37,890 bases of DNA from a virus: IMG/VR virus record IMGVR_UViG_3300023104_000014, positions 1 through 37,890 of that record; one strand, given 5' to 3'. This document shows, piece by piece, positions 8,066 through 16,707 of the stretch. The notes below the pieces were generated by a model that was not told the DNA's origin, did no database searches, and saw only the letters and a program-made list of their open reading frames with translations. Both the position numbers and the translations under genes were made by a program. Numbering within the stretch: the first letter of the stretch is position 1; each line of letters begins with the position of its first letter.

Positions 8066-8751
8066 TACATGTACACTCCCGGTGTGGATTCACGGCGCAT
8101 TCCGAAACGCGCCACCATTGCAGTCTTGTATCGACCAGCGGCGACAATCGTCTGATCCGAGATGTCCGCTCCGAACTGGTCTGAAATTTCTATCGCCAAG
8201 CACGACGCCAGCCCCTGCAAGTCCGCATCCGAACGAGGGGCGTCATCGTCTAGGCCCAAGCCTTCCACCGTCTGCCAGCGCTTGCTATGGCCGTCGTACA
8301 GTGCGGTAAGCGTCTGCCCGCCAACCTGATCCGAAATCACCACCACTGAGGCATCCCGCGGCGGCACTGCGTACCCAATGGGCTGCGATGCTTCCACCAG
8401 CACGGTTGTCACGTCGCCAACGGTGGAAACGGTGATATTCGTGCCGTAATAGCGCGTCGGCTCATGCCCGTAGTCGCTCTGCTGGCACTCTGACACGAGT
8501 TCGGGGAGCGTGACGGTCAATGTCGCGGCGGACTGGCGGAAGATACGCTCTCCACCAGTAGCCGTGTAGTTCGTGCCCGTAGGCACGACATCCCATAGTC
8601 GACCAAAAGCACCCGACGACACCCACGCGGTATACATACCACGCAAAGCGTCGAGGGTGTCAGTCATGTCGGTACCGCGCGCGTCCCTGCCGGAACCCAG
8701 CACACCCAATTTACGCAGGGCAAGGTTGCAGACGGCGCGCGCGGTAGCCAT
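8065..8751 (-). CDS. gp4-like head-to-tail connector (tail accessory factor)
   Basis: 228 residues. The N-terminal helical region has the signature of the P22 gp4-like connector family: CNLALRKLGVLG, then DTLDALRGMYTAWVSSG and GRLWDV. In P22, gp4 (166 residues) attaches under the portal and gives the binding site for gp10. The second half contains beta strands with a GYAVPPRDASVVV segment and a final helical part, so this protein is longer than P22 gp4. Together with the gp10-like gene at 3831-5159 it indicates a P22-type tail hub. The start overlaps the upstream stop by one base. Confidence 0.75.
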   Translation of the reverse strand: MATARAVCNLALRKLGVLGSGRDARGTDMTDTLDALRGMYTAWVSSGAFGRLWDVVPTGTNYTATGGERIFRQSAATLTVTLPELVSECQQSDYGHEPTRYYGTNITVSTVGDVTTVLVEASQPIGYAVPPRDASVVVISDQVGGQTLTALYDGHSKRWQTVEGLGLDDDAPRSDADLQGLASCLAIEISDQFGADISDQTIVAAGRYKTAMVARFGMRRESTPGVYM

Positions 8752-9092
8752 TACTTGGTCGCGTCCGCGAGCTTGCCGCGGAGAGTATCGAGGCTGGGGT
8801 TGCCCTGGATAACGATACCCAGCTTGCGGAGTTCAGTCTTGATAGCAGCCTTCTCCGTCCCCTCCTCAGCACGCTCGCGCTGTTCGTCTTCGCTGGGTTC
8901 GTCTACCTCGACCGTTTCGGCCTTGGCATTGTCCACCGCGAACGTCGGGTTGCCATGAATCGCATCGTACATCGCGTGGCCCTTGGGGACAGTCACCGAC
9001 TGCCCCTTCACGAACACGAGATCGCCCATGCGAACCACCTGCGAGGCAGGATCCTCATCACCCAGCCATACGGCTTTGAACGCGCCGCTCAT
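8751..9092 (-). CDS. Head-region protein with HeH/SAP-like C-terminal helices
   Basis: 113 residues. The N-terminal half is beta-rich (FKAVWLGDEDP, GDLVFVKGQSVTVP), then an acidic linker (VEVDEPSEDEQRERAEEG). The C-terminal unit LRKLGIVIQGNPSLDTLRGKLADA has the helix-extension-helix look of HeH/LEM/SAP-like modules that occur in phage head proteins. It overlaps the upstream gene by 4 bases. Possible roles are head completion or capsid decoration. This is inference from the position between capsid and connector genes. Confidence 0.65.
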   Translation of the reverse strand: MSGAFKAVWLGDEDPASQVVRMGDLVFVKGQSVTVPKGHAMYDAIHGNPTFAVDNAKAETVEVDEPSEDEQRERAEEGTEKAAIKTELRKLGIVIQGNPSLDTLRGKLADATK

Positions 9093-9523
9093 GCTGGATT
9101 CTCGATGACACCGTCGAGCGATGCGATGATCTGCCCGGTAGCGGTGGTGGCAGCGCCAGTGACGGTCAGGATGATGGTGGTGAACGCGGTGTTGTTGAAA
9201 TCGCGTCCCTTCACATCGATCGCCGCGACCTGGCCTGCTGCGGCAGCCGACGTGGCGGGAAAGTACCGCGTAGGATCGCCTGCGTCACCAAGCGAAATCA
9301 GCACGCCCGCACCCAATGCGTCCCACTTCATGAAGCCGGATTTGGTCAGGAAGTTGCGGTGAACGCGGAACATCAGAACCGTGTCGTTGACGGCAAGAGC
9401 GCCCGCCGACTGCACACCGAGGTTGAATACGCCGCGTGCGTTCTGCACCGATCGACCGTCACCCGTCGGACCCGAAACCGGGTACGCAGGTGCAGTCATC
9501 TGTAGGGATCGAAACTGAGCCAT
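9089..9523 (-). CDS. Probable capsid-associated (decoration/minor head) protein
   Basis: 144 residues, beta-rich and Ala/Thr/Gly-rich, with clear strands such as DTVLMFRVH and TTIILTVTG. It follows the major capsid gene by 12 bases with few charged residues, as is usual for small proteins that coat or cement a capsid. No family motif is recognised, so decoration is an inference from the gene order. Confidence 0.6.
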   Translation of the reverse strand: MAQFRSLQMTAPAYPVSGPTGDGRSVQNARGVFNLGVQSAGALAVNDTVLMFRVHRNFLTKSGFMKWDALGAGVLISLGDAGDPTRYFPATSAAAAGQVAAIDVKGRDFNNTAFTTIILTVTGAATTATGQIIASLDGVIENPA

Positions 9524-9535
9524 ATCTGATACTCC

Positions 9536-10696
9536 TTATGCGAGGGCCGGAACGGCGGTTACGCTGGTCACCACGCCGTACTGGACGCCGCCATAGCTGG
9601 TCTTCTTGACGCCGCGGAGTTCTTCGATCGCGACGGCAGGACGGAAGCCATAATCTTCCGTATAGTCGGTACGCGGCTGCGGGGTCTGGCCGATGCCGAC
9701 GGCGATTGCCGACTGACCGCACAGGAAGCCCATTGCGAGATCCGTACCACCAGAACCAGCGGCCGGCAGCAGAAGCTGATCCAGTTCCGGGACTTCGCGG
9801 ATGATGACGCCCTGGTACATGAGATCGCCGTCCTGGAACAGCGGGTTGCTGTCCACGCCACCAGCTTCGCGCGGGCGAGACGAGGTGTTGATGCTGACGA
9901 TGGTGGGATCCAGCGACAGCACACCGAACTCACGGCTACCGACGAAGTACACGAACCACTCGCGGCCCGCCGTCATATCGGCACGGAAGGGGCGGATGTT
10001 CGTGGTCATGCCGGTTGGGCCGACAGGTGCGCCGCCAGCGTTCTTGGCGATGGTCTTCAGCAAGCGCACATGCGCCGCCGACGACTGACCGCTTGCCTGC
10101 GACACGGTGCCGAGCGAGGTTGCCCAGTTACCCGACGTGATGTTGGCGCGAGCGTTGCCGAACACGATACGATCGCTGTTATTGACGAGGTAGGCGTTGC
10201 GCTGTGCCGCCGTCGAGAAGCCGTAGAGAACGGTCTGATCGGTGCCAGGAAGGCCCTGATTGTCGAGCGCGCCGGGGATGACCACCGATGCGAACTCGTT
10301 GATCACGTCATCGCGCAGGCTCTCGGTGCACCAGTCGCGCAACTGCGGCTTGGCCTCCGACAGCAGGTTGATTTCCGTGCGAAGCTGCGTCGACTTCGGA
10401 ACCTTGACGGCGTTACGACGCCAATCGACTGTGACCGCAGTATTGAACAGGCCAAGATCGGTTTCGTTGCCCTTCAGGATTTCCGAACCACGGACGCCGC
10501 GGCCCTTGATGCGGGTGATCATCGGGAAGTTGATCGTATCGCCGCCCTTGTCCTTGAACTCGTTCAGCATACGAATGATGCTGGTGTTCTCGGTGCCCAT
10601 GTAAGGGAACAGGGCATTGGCGCGAATGTATTCGCGAGTGAGATTGTCGCTCCACTTCTGAACCTGGAGCGCAGTGGCTAGTACGACTTCTGCCAT
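9536..10696 (-). CDS. Major capsid protein (DUF4043 / N4-gp56-like, HK97 fold)
   Basis: 386 residues. The N-terminus (QVQKWSDNLTREYIRANALF), the GGDTINFPMITRIKGRGV block, the GNETDL loop, and the FVYFVGSREFGVL and QDGDLMYQGVIIREVPEL segments follow the pattern of DUF4043/N4-gp56-type capsid proteins, which have the HK97 fold. It forms the shell of the head around the scaffold. It sits 6 bases after the scaffold gene, and an internal promoter candidate at 11571-11598 would give extra transcription of scaffold and capsid. Confidence 0.85.
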   Translation of the reverse strand: MAEVVLATALQVQKWSDNLTREYIRANALFPYMGTENTSIIRMLNEFKDKGGDTINFPMITRIKGRGVRGSEILKGNETDLGLFNTAVTVDWRRNAVKVPKSTQLRTEINLLSEAKPQLRDWCTESLRDDVINEFASVVIPGALDNQGLPGTDQTVLYGFSTAAQRNAYLVNNSDRIVFGNARANITSGNWATSLGTVSQASGQSSAAHVRLLKTIAKNAGGAPVGPTGMTTNIRPFRADMTAGREWFVYFVGSREFGVLSLDPTIVSINTSSRPREAGGVDSNPLFQDGDLMYQGVIIREVPELDQLLLPAAGSGGTDLAMGFLCGQSAIAVGIGQTPQPRTDYTEDYGFRPAVAIEELRGVKKTSYGGVQYGVVTSVTAVPALA

Positions 10697-10702
10697 GATA
10701 GG

Positions 10703-11458
10703 CTACCTTTGAAAGATAGCGTCGAAGCTAGCCGGTGCCGCTGGTTCCTTGGTGCTGATCGGACTTGCATCCGCTGCAATGGAACGTGGCGGCATGGCTG
10801 GCTTGGGCGCCGGTTGTAACGTGGCCGCGACAGGCGCGACCGCTGCGGGTGCGGTAAGGCCACGTTTCGCAATTTCCCGCTCAATCAACTCATCCAGTGA
10901 GTTCACGTCTGTGGGCAACTGCGAATAGAGACCTTCTCGCTTGTGCTGCTGGACGATCCATTCGAAAGGCATAGCCTGCATAGGCATTTCAGCTTCAAGC
11001 TTGGCGCGAAAACCTGGATCGGTCTGCGCCTTTTCGAGCGCCCAAGTGCGGGCTGACTCGACACTATCCTTGCCGTGCTTATCGACGGCCCAATAGTGGC
11101 TCAATTCCATCTTCTGCGCTTGCAAGGCCTGCGAAAGATGCTGTTGCTGAAAGGCTAGGTAGCCTTCGGGATCGTCATAGGCGTCAGGGATGGCCTGCGG
11201 AGCGGTCTGCTGAGCCTGCTCAAGACGGGTGGCGCGTTCTTCAGCTGCCTTCCGCTTGTCACGCTCGTCCATCATAGCCGCCAGTGGGACGTATCCCGGC
11301 TTGGGCTCCTCTGGTACTCGCTCAGTCTGGACTTCGGATGTTACCGGCTCGGGCGCTGGTGCCTCTGCTACGGGTTCCGGTGCTGGAGTTGGCGTCTCGA
11401 CTACTTCGGCGTCCTTCGCCTCGTTTTCGGGAAATGCCTGATCCAGAAAGTCCGCCAT
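10703..11458 (-). CDS. Scaffolding protein
   Basis: 251 residues. The N-terminus is Pro/Glu/Ala-rich and probably disordered (residues 1-55), the middle is helical with many charged residues and Gln (RKAAEERATRLEQAQQ, YLAFQQQHLSQALQAQK), and the C-terminus is again Pro/Ala-rich, ending in FDAIFQR. This composition and the place between portal and major capsid are typical of scaffolding proteins, which guide capsid assembly and then leave the head. A ribosome-binding site AGGAG lies 5 bases before ATG. Confidence 0.8.
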   Translation of the reverse strand: MADFLDQAFPENEAKDAEVVETPTPAPEPVAEAPAPEPVTSEVQTERVPEEPKPGYVPLAAMMDERDKRKAAEERATRLEQAQQTAPQAIPDAYDDPEGYLAFQQQHLSQALQAQKMELSHYWAVDKHGKDSVESARTWALEKAQTDPGFRAKLEAEMPMQAMPFEWIVQQHKREGLYSQLPTDVNSLDELIEREIAKRGLTAPAAVAPVAATLQPAPKPAMPPRSIAADASPISTKEPAAPASFDAIFQR

Positions 11459-11466
11459 TATGACTC

Positions 11467-11541
11467 CTACTTGGTCGTCTCGTGACCAACATACGCAGCG
11501 CCCGATGCAGCGGCGGCCTGTGCAGTGTTACGGTCTGCCAA
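11467..11541 (-). CDS. Candidate 24-residue leader peptide before scaffold
   Basis: A short frame starts with TTG at 11541, has AAGGG 7 bases upstream, and ends with TAG at 11467, just before the scaffold ribosome-binding site. The product would be 24 residues (begins ADRNTAQAAAASG after the start). It fills part of the 136-base space between portal and scaffold and lies downstream of a promoter candidate. The good spacing and the stop next to the scaffold start suggest translational coupling, but such a short TTG frame could be chance. Confidence 0.3.
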   Translation of the reverse strand: MADRNTAQAAAASGAAYVGHETTK

Positions 11542-11570
11542 CCTATCGCCCTTAACCCATGGCGGCGGGT

Positions 11571-11598
11571 ATTATGGTACCTGTTCTATCCTTATCAA
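11571..11598 (-). promoter_or_regulatory. Sigma70-like promoter before scaffold-capsid genes
   Basis: On the - strand TTGATA (11598-11593), a 16-base spacer and CATAAT (11576-11571) make a near-consensus promoter at the end of the portal gene. Transcription would begin near 11564 and cover the leader, scaffold and capsid genes, the products needed in largest amount. The match is 5/6 in both boxes. Confidence 0.5.
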
Positions 11599-13559
11599 TC
11601 CTGCAACGCAAGTAGTGGATTGATGCCAACAGATGCCAATGTCTGCACCTCGACGGCATCAGCATCTACCGCGGCCTTATGCGCCGTTGCAGCATCCCTG
11701 AACGCCGAAGCATTGTTCTTTTCGACCGTAGAAGCGCTTACCGCCGCATCCGTAGCCTGCTTGGCCTGCAACGCTTCCTGTAGCTGCTGGACCTGCGCAG
11801 TTAGCTGCTGAACCTGCGACTCCTCGCGCTCCTTCGTGAACTTATCCAACCTCTCGATGATGCGCGTCTTGTCATCCAGCGGGCTAATCTCAAGCATCAG
11901 CTTGAACTCAGGCGTGGAGACAGCCTGTAAGCCACCAGCGTTCGTAACCAGCGAAGTCAGTTCGGCCCAAACTTCCTGCTGAAGGTTGGCGGTATCGGGC
12001 GTGGTGTCGAGGATGATGTCAACCTGCATTTCGGCAAGGCGATTGTTGTAACCGACGATGCCCTCAGCCATCTGGACCATGGGCTGGCCCGTCATCGGAT
12101 CCATAGCCGGTTGCCCAGTGGCGGGATCCATCATCATTTGCGGAACCATGCCCATCTGTGGCTCATTGACCTGCAAGAACGACATGGCTTTGGGATCGTC
12201 CGTGGTACGCACAAACCATGGCTCATTCTTGAACTGGCGCGCGCGGTCCCACATCGCACGGTAGCAATCCAGTTCCCACGAAGTCAGGCGAGCCAAAGGA
12301 CGCGCAAGCTCAGTCAACCCGGCCTGCTGCGACACCAAACGTGCACGGCCCGACTGCGATGCGCCTTCCTGCCTACCCAGCACAGCAGGCGTCGGACCCA
12401 TGCGCTCAATTTCGTTCTTAGCCTCCTGCATCCGCATCAGGTTGGCGTTGGACTGTTCCGCTGTCGAAACGATTGCCCAGCCACCGGGAATAACACCGTC
12501 GGCCTTAGCGGCTTCCATGCGCGCCGTATCAGCATCGACCGGGGGCGCATTGGGATCCGTCTGCTGAACCTGCCGGCTGTTCATCAGATGCAGCGAGCGC
12601 GAACGGGATGCGTTCACCTCGTCCTGGATCGGTATCATGTCCTGAATAGGACCATACCGCCAGTTCTTAGCATCAACGTAGCAGCTTGTGGCCTTGATGG
12701 GGTTATCAGGCCGCTGCTTGTCGTCAAGGTACGGCGATGGTCCATATTCCAGCACACCCGACGCGATGTAGACGATACGCTTCCACTCGCCGTCAATTAC
12801 GCGGTATTCTTCCACCACCAAGACACGACGGCGACGGGTGTTGATCCAGCCCGCGCCCTCATCGCCAGTGTCCTCGAACTTGTCGGCGCCGAACATGCCA
12901 ACGCCGTCAGGACGCAAGGGATCGCCTAGCTCATCAATCCGCGTCCGCCACTTCTCCATGACCTGTTCGGCGTCCATCCACTTCGCCATGCCCATGTAGC
13001 GAGCGTCGGCGAAGTCATTGCGGCGGCTGTAGCGGTCCGCATAGAACTCTTTCCACCGGATCTGCGTGGCAACGATGCGGTCGCCATCCATCTCGATAAT
13101 GACGGCGCCGGTGCCCTCGACCAAGAAGGACTCAGCCACCTCCATCTTCACATCGCCAAAGTCGCAATCGTCCGCGATGTAGCGCAATACCTTGCTGGCA
13201 ACGTCCGCGCTGTCCTGATCGTCAGGGTTTCTTGGGTAGGCTTGAGGATCGCTGCGTGCGGCCTCCAAGACGCCTAGAATGCCGTTAATGGCAGGGCGAA
13301 TGCGGTTTGTATAAATCGCTGGCTGGTTGCGTGTTTTCAGCGTTGCGCGGACCTCGCTCGATAGCTGCCCAGGCCCGTCGAAATAGTCACGCGCCTTCTG
13401 GTTACGCGCTGACATACCGCCATCTTCAGAAGCACGCGCGTCATCGAATCCCTGCCGCAATCGCTCGATGCTCGGCGGCGTGCCCTTGATGTATTCGGGT
13501 AGCGTCTCGGTTGCGCCGGTCAGCGCAATGCCGTCTTTGTTGTCGTCATCAGAGATCAT
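11595..13559 (-). CDS. P22-like portal protein
   Basis: 654 residues from ATG at 13559 (a GTG at 13610 would add 17 residues and overlap the terminase gene). The sequence matches the P22-type portal pattern: an N-terminal helical part with NQKARDYFDGPGQ, the QPAIYTNRIRPAINGILG region, then ADDCDFGDVKMEVAES and IRWKEFYADRYS. A long C-terminal Gln/Ala-rich helix (about residues 575-625) resembles the barrel helix of P22 gp1. The portal is a dodecameric ring at one head vertex through which DNA enters and leaves. GAGG lies 10 bases before the chosen start. Length is near that of P22 gp1 (725). Confidence 0.85.
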   Translation of the reverse strand: MISDDDNKDGIALTGATETLPEYIKGTPPSIERLRQGFDDARASEDGGMSARNQKARDYFDGPGQLSSEVRATLKTRNQPAIYTNRIRPAINGILGVLEAARSDPQAYPRNPDDQDSADVASKVLRYIADDCDFGDVKMEVAESFLVEGTGAVIIEMDGDRIVATQIRWKEFYADRYSRRNDFADARYMGMAKWMDAEQVMEKWRTRIDELGDPLRPDGVGMFGADKFEDTGDEGAGWINTRRRRVLVVEEYRVIDGEWKRIVYIASGVLEYGPSPYLDDKQRPDNPIKATSCYVDAKNWRYGPIQDMIPIQDEVNASRSRSLHLMNSRQVQQTDPNAPPVDADTARMEAAKADGVIPGGWAIVSTAEQSNANLMRMQEAKNEIERMGPTPAVLGRQEGASQSGRARLVSQQAGLTELARPLARLTSWELDCYRAMWDRARQFKNEPWFVRTTDDPKAMSFLQVNEPQMGMVPQMMMDPATGQPAMDPMTGQPMVQMAEGIVGYNNRLAEMQVDIILDTTPDTANLQQEVWAELTSLVTNAGGLQAVSTPEFKLMLEISPLDDKTRIIERLDKFTKEREESQVQQLTAQVQQLQEALQAKQATDAAVSASTVEKNNASAFRDAATAHKAAVDADAVEVQTLASVGINPLLALQD

Positions 13560-13600
13560 GCGCGCAGCCTCAAGGCGTGGTATCTGGATACCTGTACCAC

Positions 13601-15196
13601 CTAACCCCACGCACTGCTAGATGGCTGCGGCGGCTTACGGTAATCCCCCATTGGCGGGTTGGTAGACACAACCTTAACCTTCACAATAGCCGGATGCGCC
13701 ATGTCGATAGCCCGCCCAATGTTAGCCGCGGCGTCCACCTCATCATCCCACTTGCCAGCAGGAAACTTGCGGTACTGATCCAGCACCTCTTCGCCCATAG
13801 GCCCGATAGGGATATGAACCTCGCCCATCGCAGCCTTGGCCTGAAACGGCTGTGCCTTGGTCGCCTTGTCACCGCCAGCGGTCGATAGCGGTTCAATGCG
13901 GCACAGCACCCGATTACGACGCATCGCGGCCCTCACGAACGGTTCAGCCGATTTCCAGTTATTGTCCGCTTCAGGGAACCAACACAACGGCTTCCACTTC
14001 TTGATCAGTGGGAGTGCGCCCGCTTCGGCTAGAGTCTGTTCCCCGGTGCGTTCGTCCAGCTTGACGCCCATAGCAACGTCAATCGTGCCCTGCACACGGT
14101 ATCCGTCGAGCAACCAGATTCCTTGGTGCTCATCAATTCCCCATACCCGGAACACGTTAAAGTCGTTCTTCTCGCCGCCTCCAGGCGCGTGATCGCTGGT
14201 CATGTAGATGTTGAGCGCGCGTGGACGATCGGCGAGCGAGAACCGCTTGAACCAATCCGTCTTGAAGAATGTGCCTTCGTCCGCTGTCGGCTTCTGCTGA
14301 TACAGGCTGGTCCACGTGCGGGTGTTGCGCTGGAACGGCGCCCAATGCTCATGGCTGAACCACTCAGGCCACAGCGTCTCGCCTATGGCGCGCTCCAGAG
14401 GGTCGTCATCGCGGTCTGCGATAGCGGGTAGGCAGATCACCTCCCACCAGCGACCATCGCGCCCGTAGAACGCTCCTGACTGCCCATCCCAGTCCTCAGG
14501 CAAGATGCGGCCAGCGGGATCATCACTGTGCCAGCGGGTGAGAATCATGATCTGCGGCGAACCTGGAATAAGGCGCGAGCAAAAGTCATCCGTGTAGGCA
14601 TCCCACGTCGTGTCGCGGATCACCTGCGACTCCGCCGCCTGCCTGCCCTTGATAGGATCATCCAGCACCCCGAGCGCGCCACGGTTGCCGGTGAGGCCCG
14701 ACAGGATGCCGCCAGCCATGTACTCCGAGCCGTTCTCCAGCGCCCATTCGTCCGCTGCGGACTGATCGGAACGCAGCGCGCACGATGGGAATATTCGGTT
14801 GAAACCCGGCGTCTTGATCAACTGGCGAGCGCGCCGCCCCTGCTTCTTCGCGATGTCGCTGGCGTAGCTCGCAAGGATCACGTTGCGCTTGGGCTTTGCC
14901 GCCATGAACCACGGCACATAGACCACGTCCACATAGGTGGATTTGGCCGAACCTGGAGGCATCAGCACCATCAGGTTAGGGACCGCGGCGGTGCCGAGTA
15001 GCTGAAGCTTCCTCAGCAACAGAGCGTGATGGCTGGCTAGCTTAGGCTGATGAAGTTCGGTGAAGCGCTGTTCGTCTGGATCCTCGCTAACCGGAACAGT
15101 CGGAATGTCCACCGAGCAAGCAAAGTCCGCGACGTAGCGGCGGGCTAGTTCGTCGCGGGCTGCTTGTACGTCAGCTTGCGTAAGTCTAAGCGCCAC
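13601..15196 (-). CDS. terL: Large terminase subunit (ATPase-nuclease)
   Basis: 531 residues from GTG at 15196, which overlaps the small-subunit stop by 11 bases; an ATG at 15238 in frame is an alternative. Walker A is MPPGSAKS (about 79-86), Walker B is ALGVLDD (about 174-180), and a coupling motif may be LTRWH. The C-terminal RNase H-like nuclease shows SDHAPGG (Asp335), FPEADNN and DDEVDAAANIG. The enzyme drives DNA through the portal and cuts the concatemer. It follows the small subunit and precedes the portal, the usual packaging order. Confidence 0.92.
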   Translation of the reverse strand: MALRLTQADVQAARDELARRYVADFACSVDIPTVPVSEDPDEQRFTELHQPKLASHHALLLRKLQLLGTAAVPNLMVLMPPGSAKSTYVDVVYVPWFMAAKPKRNVILASYASDIAKKQGRRARQLIKTPGFNRIFPSCALRSDQSAADEWALENGSEYMAGGILSGLTGNRGALGVLDDPIKGRQAAESQVIRDTTWDAYTDDFCSRLIPGSPQIMILTRWHSDDPAGRILPEDWDGQSGAFYGRDGRWWEVICLPAIADRDDDPLERAIGETLWPEWFSHEHWAPFQRNTRTWTSLYQQKPTADEGTFFKTDWFKRFSLADRPRALNIYMTSDHAPGGGEKNDFNVFRVWGIDEHQGIWLLDGYRVQGTIDVAMGVKLDERTGEQTLAEAGALPLIKKWKPLCWFPEADNNWKSAEPFVRAAMRRNRVLCRIEPLSTAGGDKATKAQPFQAKAAMGEVHIPIGPMGEEVLDQYRKFPAGKWDDEVDAAANIGRAIDMAHPAIVKVKVVSTNPPMGDYRKPPQPSSSAWG

Positions 15197-15545
15197 CCTT
15201 TGCCGCCAGTTCGCGCAGAGTTGCTTCTGACAAGTCATTAACAGGAAGCGACTTCACTTCATGCTGAATAGGCTCACCCTCAGGACCACTAATTTCCTTG
15301 GGCATAAGTGAGGCGATAATCTTGACATAGTCCGCGGGCTTTTCGTCCCGCATATCAATTATCGCCTTGATACCGTTTTCTTTCCAGTCTGCCAGCAACG
15401 CGTCAATGAATGCTTCGCCCAACTTAGTCCGTGCACCCTTTGGCTTACCGGCTGGGTTTCCCGACTGTCCAGGCAAGAACGGCCTGCCGATAACGCGCTT
15501 CTGCTGCACAGGCGCTGTATTTTCAGCTTTCTCCATCCCCCTCAT
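15186..15545 (-). CDS. Probable small terminase subunit (DUF5681 domain)
   Basis: 119 residues. The N-terminal block RPFLPGQSGNPAGKPKGAR followed by a helix (LGEAFIDALLADW) is the DUF5681 signature, found directly before large terminases in many phages. The protein is short and ends in a charged helix. It probably recognises the packaging site and recruits the large subunit. This is based on domain and position, and a DNA-binding helix-turn-helix is not obvious. ATG at 15545 directly follows the previous stop. Confidence 0.7.
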   Translation of the reverse strand: MRGMEKAENTAPVQQKRVIGRPFLPGQSGNPAGKPKGARTKLGEAFIDALLADWKENGIKAIIDMRDEKPADYVKIIASLMPKEISGPEGEPIQHEVKSLPVNDLSEATLRELAAKGGA

Positions 15546-15857
15546 CTAACCCCTATCGCGCGCAGGAGCAAGTGGGTGACGATAGCCATTGATAAGTGCC
15601 CGCAAGATTGCCTTAGCAGCGTCATCACCAGCCATCACATGCGCGTTGAGCAAATAGATATCCGCGTGCATATCGCCGGCCTGGAATGGCACCGGTCCAT
15701 AATCGTCAGTCTTGTAAGACACTGGACCGCTGTCTGTGGTAAAATCAAATGGCACATCCTCTGGCACATGAGTTCGATACATCGGCATACCGACAGGCAC
15801 TCGTCGCGTATCACCGTCTAGAACGCCACCGATAAACAGGCATGTTTCCTCTTTCAT
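15546..15857 (-). CDS. Hypothetical phage protein with N-terminal IGGxLDG motif
   Basis: 103 residues. The start (CLFIGGVLDGDTRRVPV) matches the short 'IGG..DG' module common in small phage proteins of unknown function. The remainder contains a YKTDDYGPVPF segment and a helical C-terminus (AAKAILRALINGYRHP). AAAGG lies before the ATG. Its role is unknown, and it sits between small genes and the terminases. Confidence 0.65.
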   Translation of the reverse strand: MKEETCLFIGGVLDGDTRRVPVGMPMYRTHVPEDVPFDFTTDSGPVSYKTDDYGPVPFQAGDMHADIYLLNAHVMAGDDAAKAILRALINGYRHPLAPARDRG

Positions 15858-15881
15858 TGTCTTAGCCTTTTGGATGAAGCG

Positions 15882-16208
15882 TCATGCGGAGGTGGCCGGG
15901 GTGGCGAGAGCGAGGATTGCGTTGATCACCTCGTCAGCCTGCACATCGCCGTCCTGTGGAGGCCACTCGTGCGCAACCAAGGCATCGCGGGCTGCATCTG
16001 CGCACCGTTGGATCGTCGCGTTCACGATGATGCGGATAGCGGGCTTGCCGTCGATCGGATCGGTCAGCCGCATTGCGATCTCACAGAGGTCGGCCCATAC
16101 CTGACGGTTCGGTTGCCAGTCCGAAATACTCAAGCTGTCGTGGCAAGCCTCGACGTAGCAACGATCGGGATGCTCATACCGCGAGTTGGTGTCATTCTCA
16201 CTCATCAT
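15882..16208 (-). CDS. Hypothetical protein
   Basis: 108 residues (two consecutive ATG codons at 16208 and 16205). It has a helical middle (VWADLCEIAMRL, RIIVNATIQRCADAARDALVAHEW) and an acidic linker, with no recognisable catalytic motif. The start overlaps the Dam-like gene stop by 4 bases. It has returned to the GC-rich codon use of the surrounding genome, unlike the neighbouring methyltransferase. Confidence 0.65.
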   Translation of the reverse strand: MMSENDTNSRYEHPDRCYVEACHDSLSISDWQPNRQVWADLCEIAMRLTDPIDGKPAIRIIVNATIQRCADAARDALVAHEWPPQDGDVQADEVINAILALATPATSA

Positions 16209-16702
16209 CCTTCTCCAATTTGCGATGTGTTGCGGGCGGGGGTGGTGGAGAGGATATCCTTCAAATTAGGTCTAAATATCACATAACATAAAGGCTGAGG
16301 AAGTCCGTGTGTCACGTCTCCAAACTTAGGACGACCCCGCACAAACCTAACTTCACCTTTGCCTAAAGCCAAGTCGTGAAACCAATTTGTATTGGTCCTC
16401 GCTGGTATTAGCATTACTACGGTTGCTCCACTACATGATTCTTTGTATGCTTTTCTTACCCATTCCTGTAAAGATTTATTCTTTCCTCCATAAGGAGGGT
16501 TTAGCCAAACCGTATTATTCCCCCATGACTTAGAAAAGGCGTTATCTTTTTCTGTAAAATACGAATCTAAAACTTTAGTATTTTCGTCTGAAGCCGCTGC
16601 ATCTAATGTAAAGGAGAATTCTTGATCAACTTTCGCAAATAAAGATTGAGGAGTGGCCCAATCTTGCCGCGAGCTGGAAAATCTTCTTGAGAAATCGGCC
16701 AT
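16205..16702 (-). CDS. Phage DNA N6-adenine methyltransferase (Dam-like)
   Basis: 165 residues, the usual length for the phage N6-adenine methyltransferase family. Seen motifs: DWATPQSLFAKVDQEF near the N-terminus, FTLDAAASDENTKV (S-adenosylmethionine region), WLNPPYG (the catalytic NPPY) and VVMLIPARTNTNWFHD, followed by GRPKFG. It would methylate adenine in a short target to protect phage DNA from host restriction. Its ribosome-binding site is GGGAGGT. The gene is much richer in A+T than its neighbours, with many TTA and AAA codons, a sign of recent acquisition. Confidence 0.88.
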   Translation of the reverse strand: MADFSRRFSSSRQDWATPQSLFAKVDQEFSFTLDAAASDENTKVLDSYFTEKDNAFSKSWGNNTVWLNPPYGGKNKSLQEWVRKAYKESCSGATVVMLIPARTNTNWFHDLALGKGEVRFVRGRPKFGDVTHGLPQPLCYVIFRPNLKDILSTTPARNTSQIGEG

Positions 16703-16707
16703 TGTTT

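Noticed and set aside
10070-12929. Long + strand frames opposite the capsid and portal genes (about 200 and 270 codons)
   Set aside because: They are antisense shadows of well-supported - strand genes, with Arg/His/Leu-rich unlikely composition and no ribosome-binding sites or domains. The same applies to frames opposite the tail genes, for example near 2534-3325.
13560-13610. Portal start at GTG 13610
   Set aside because: It would add 17 residues of low-complexity sequence inside the terminase gene end and has no ribosome-binding site. ATG at 13559 with GAGG upstream is preferred.
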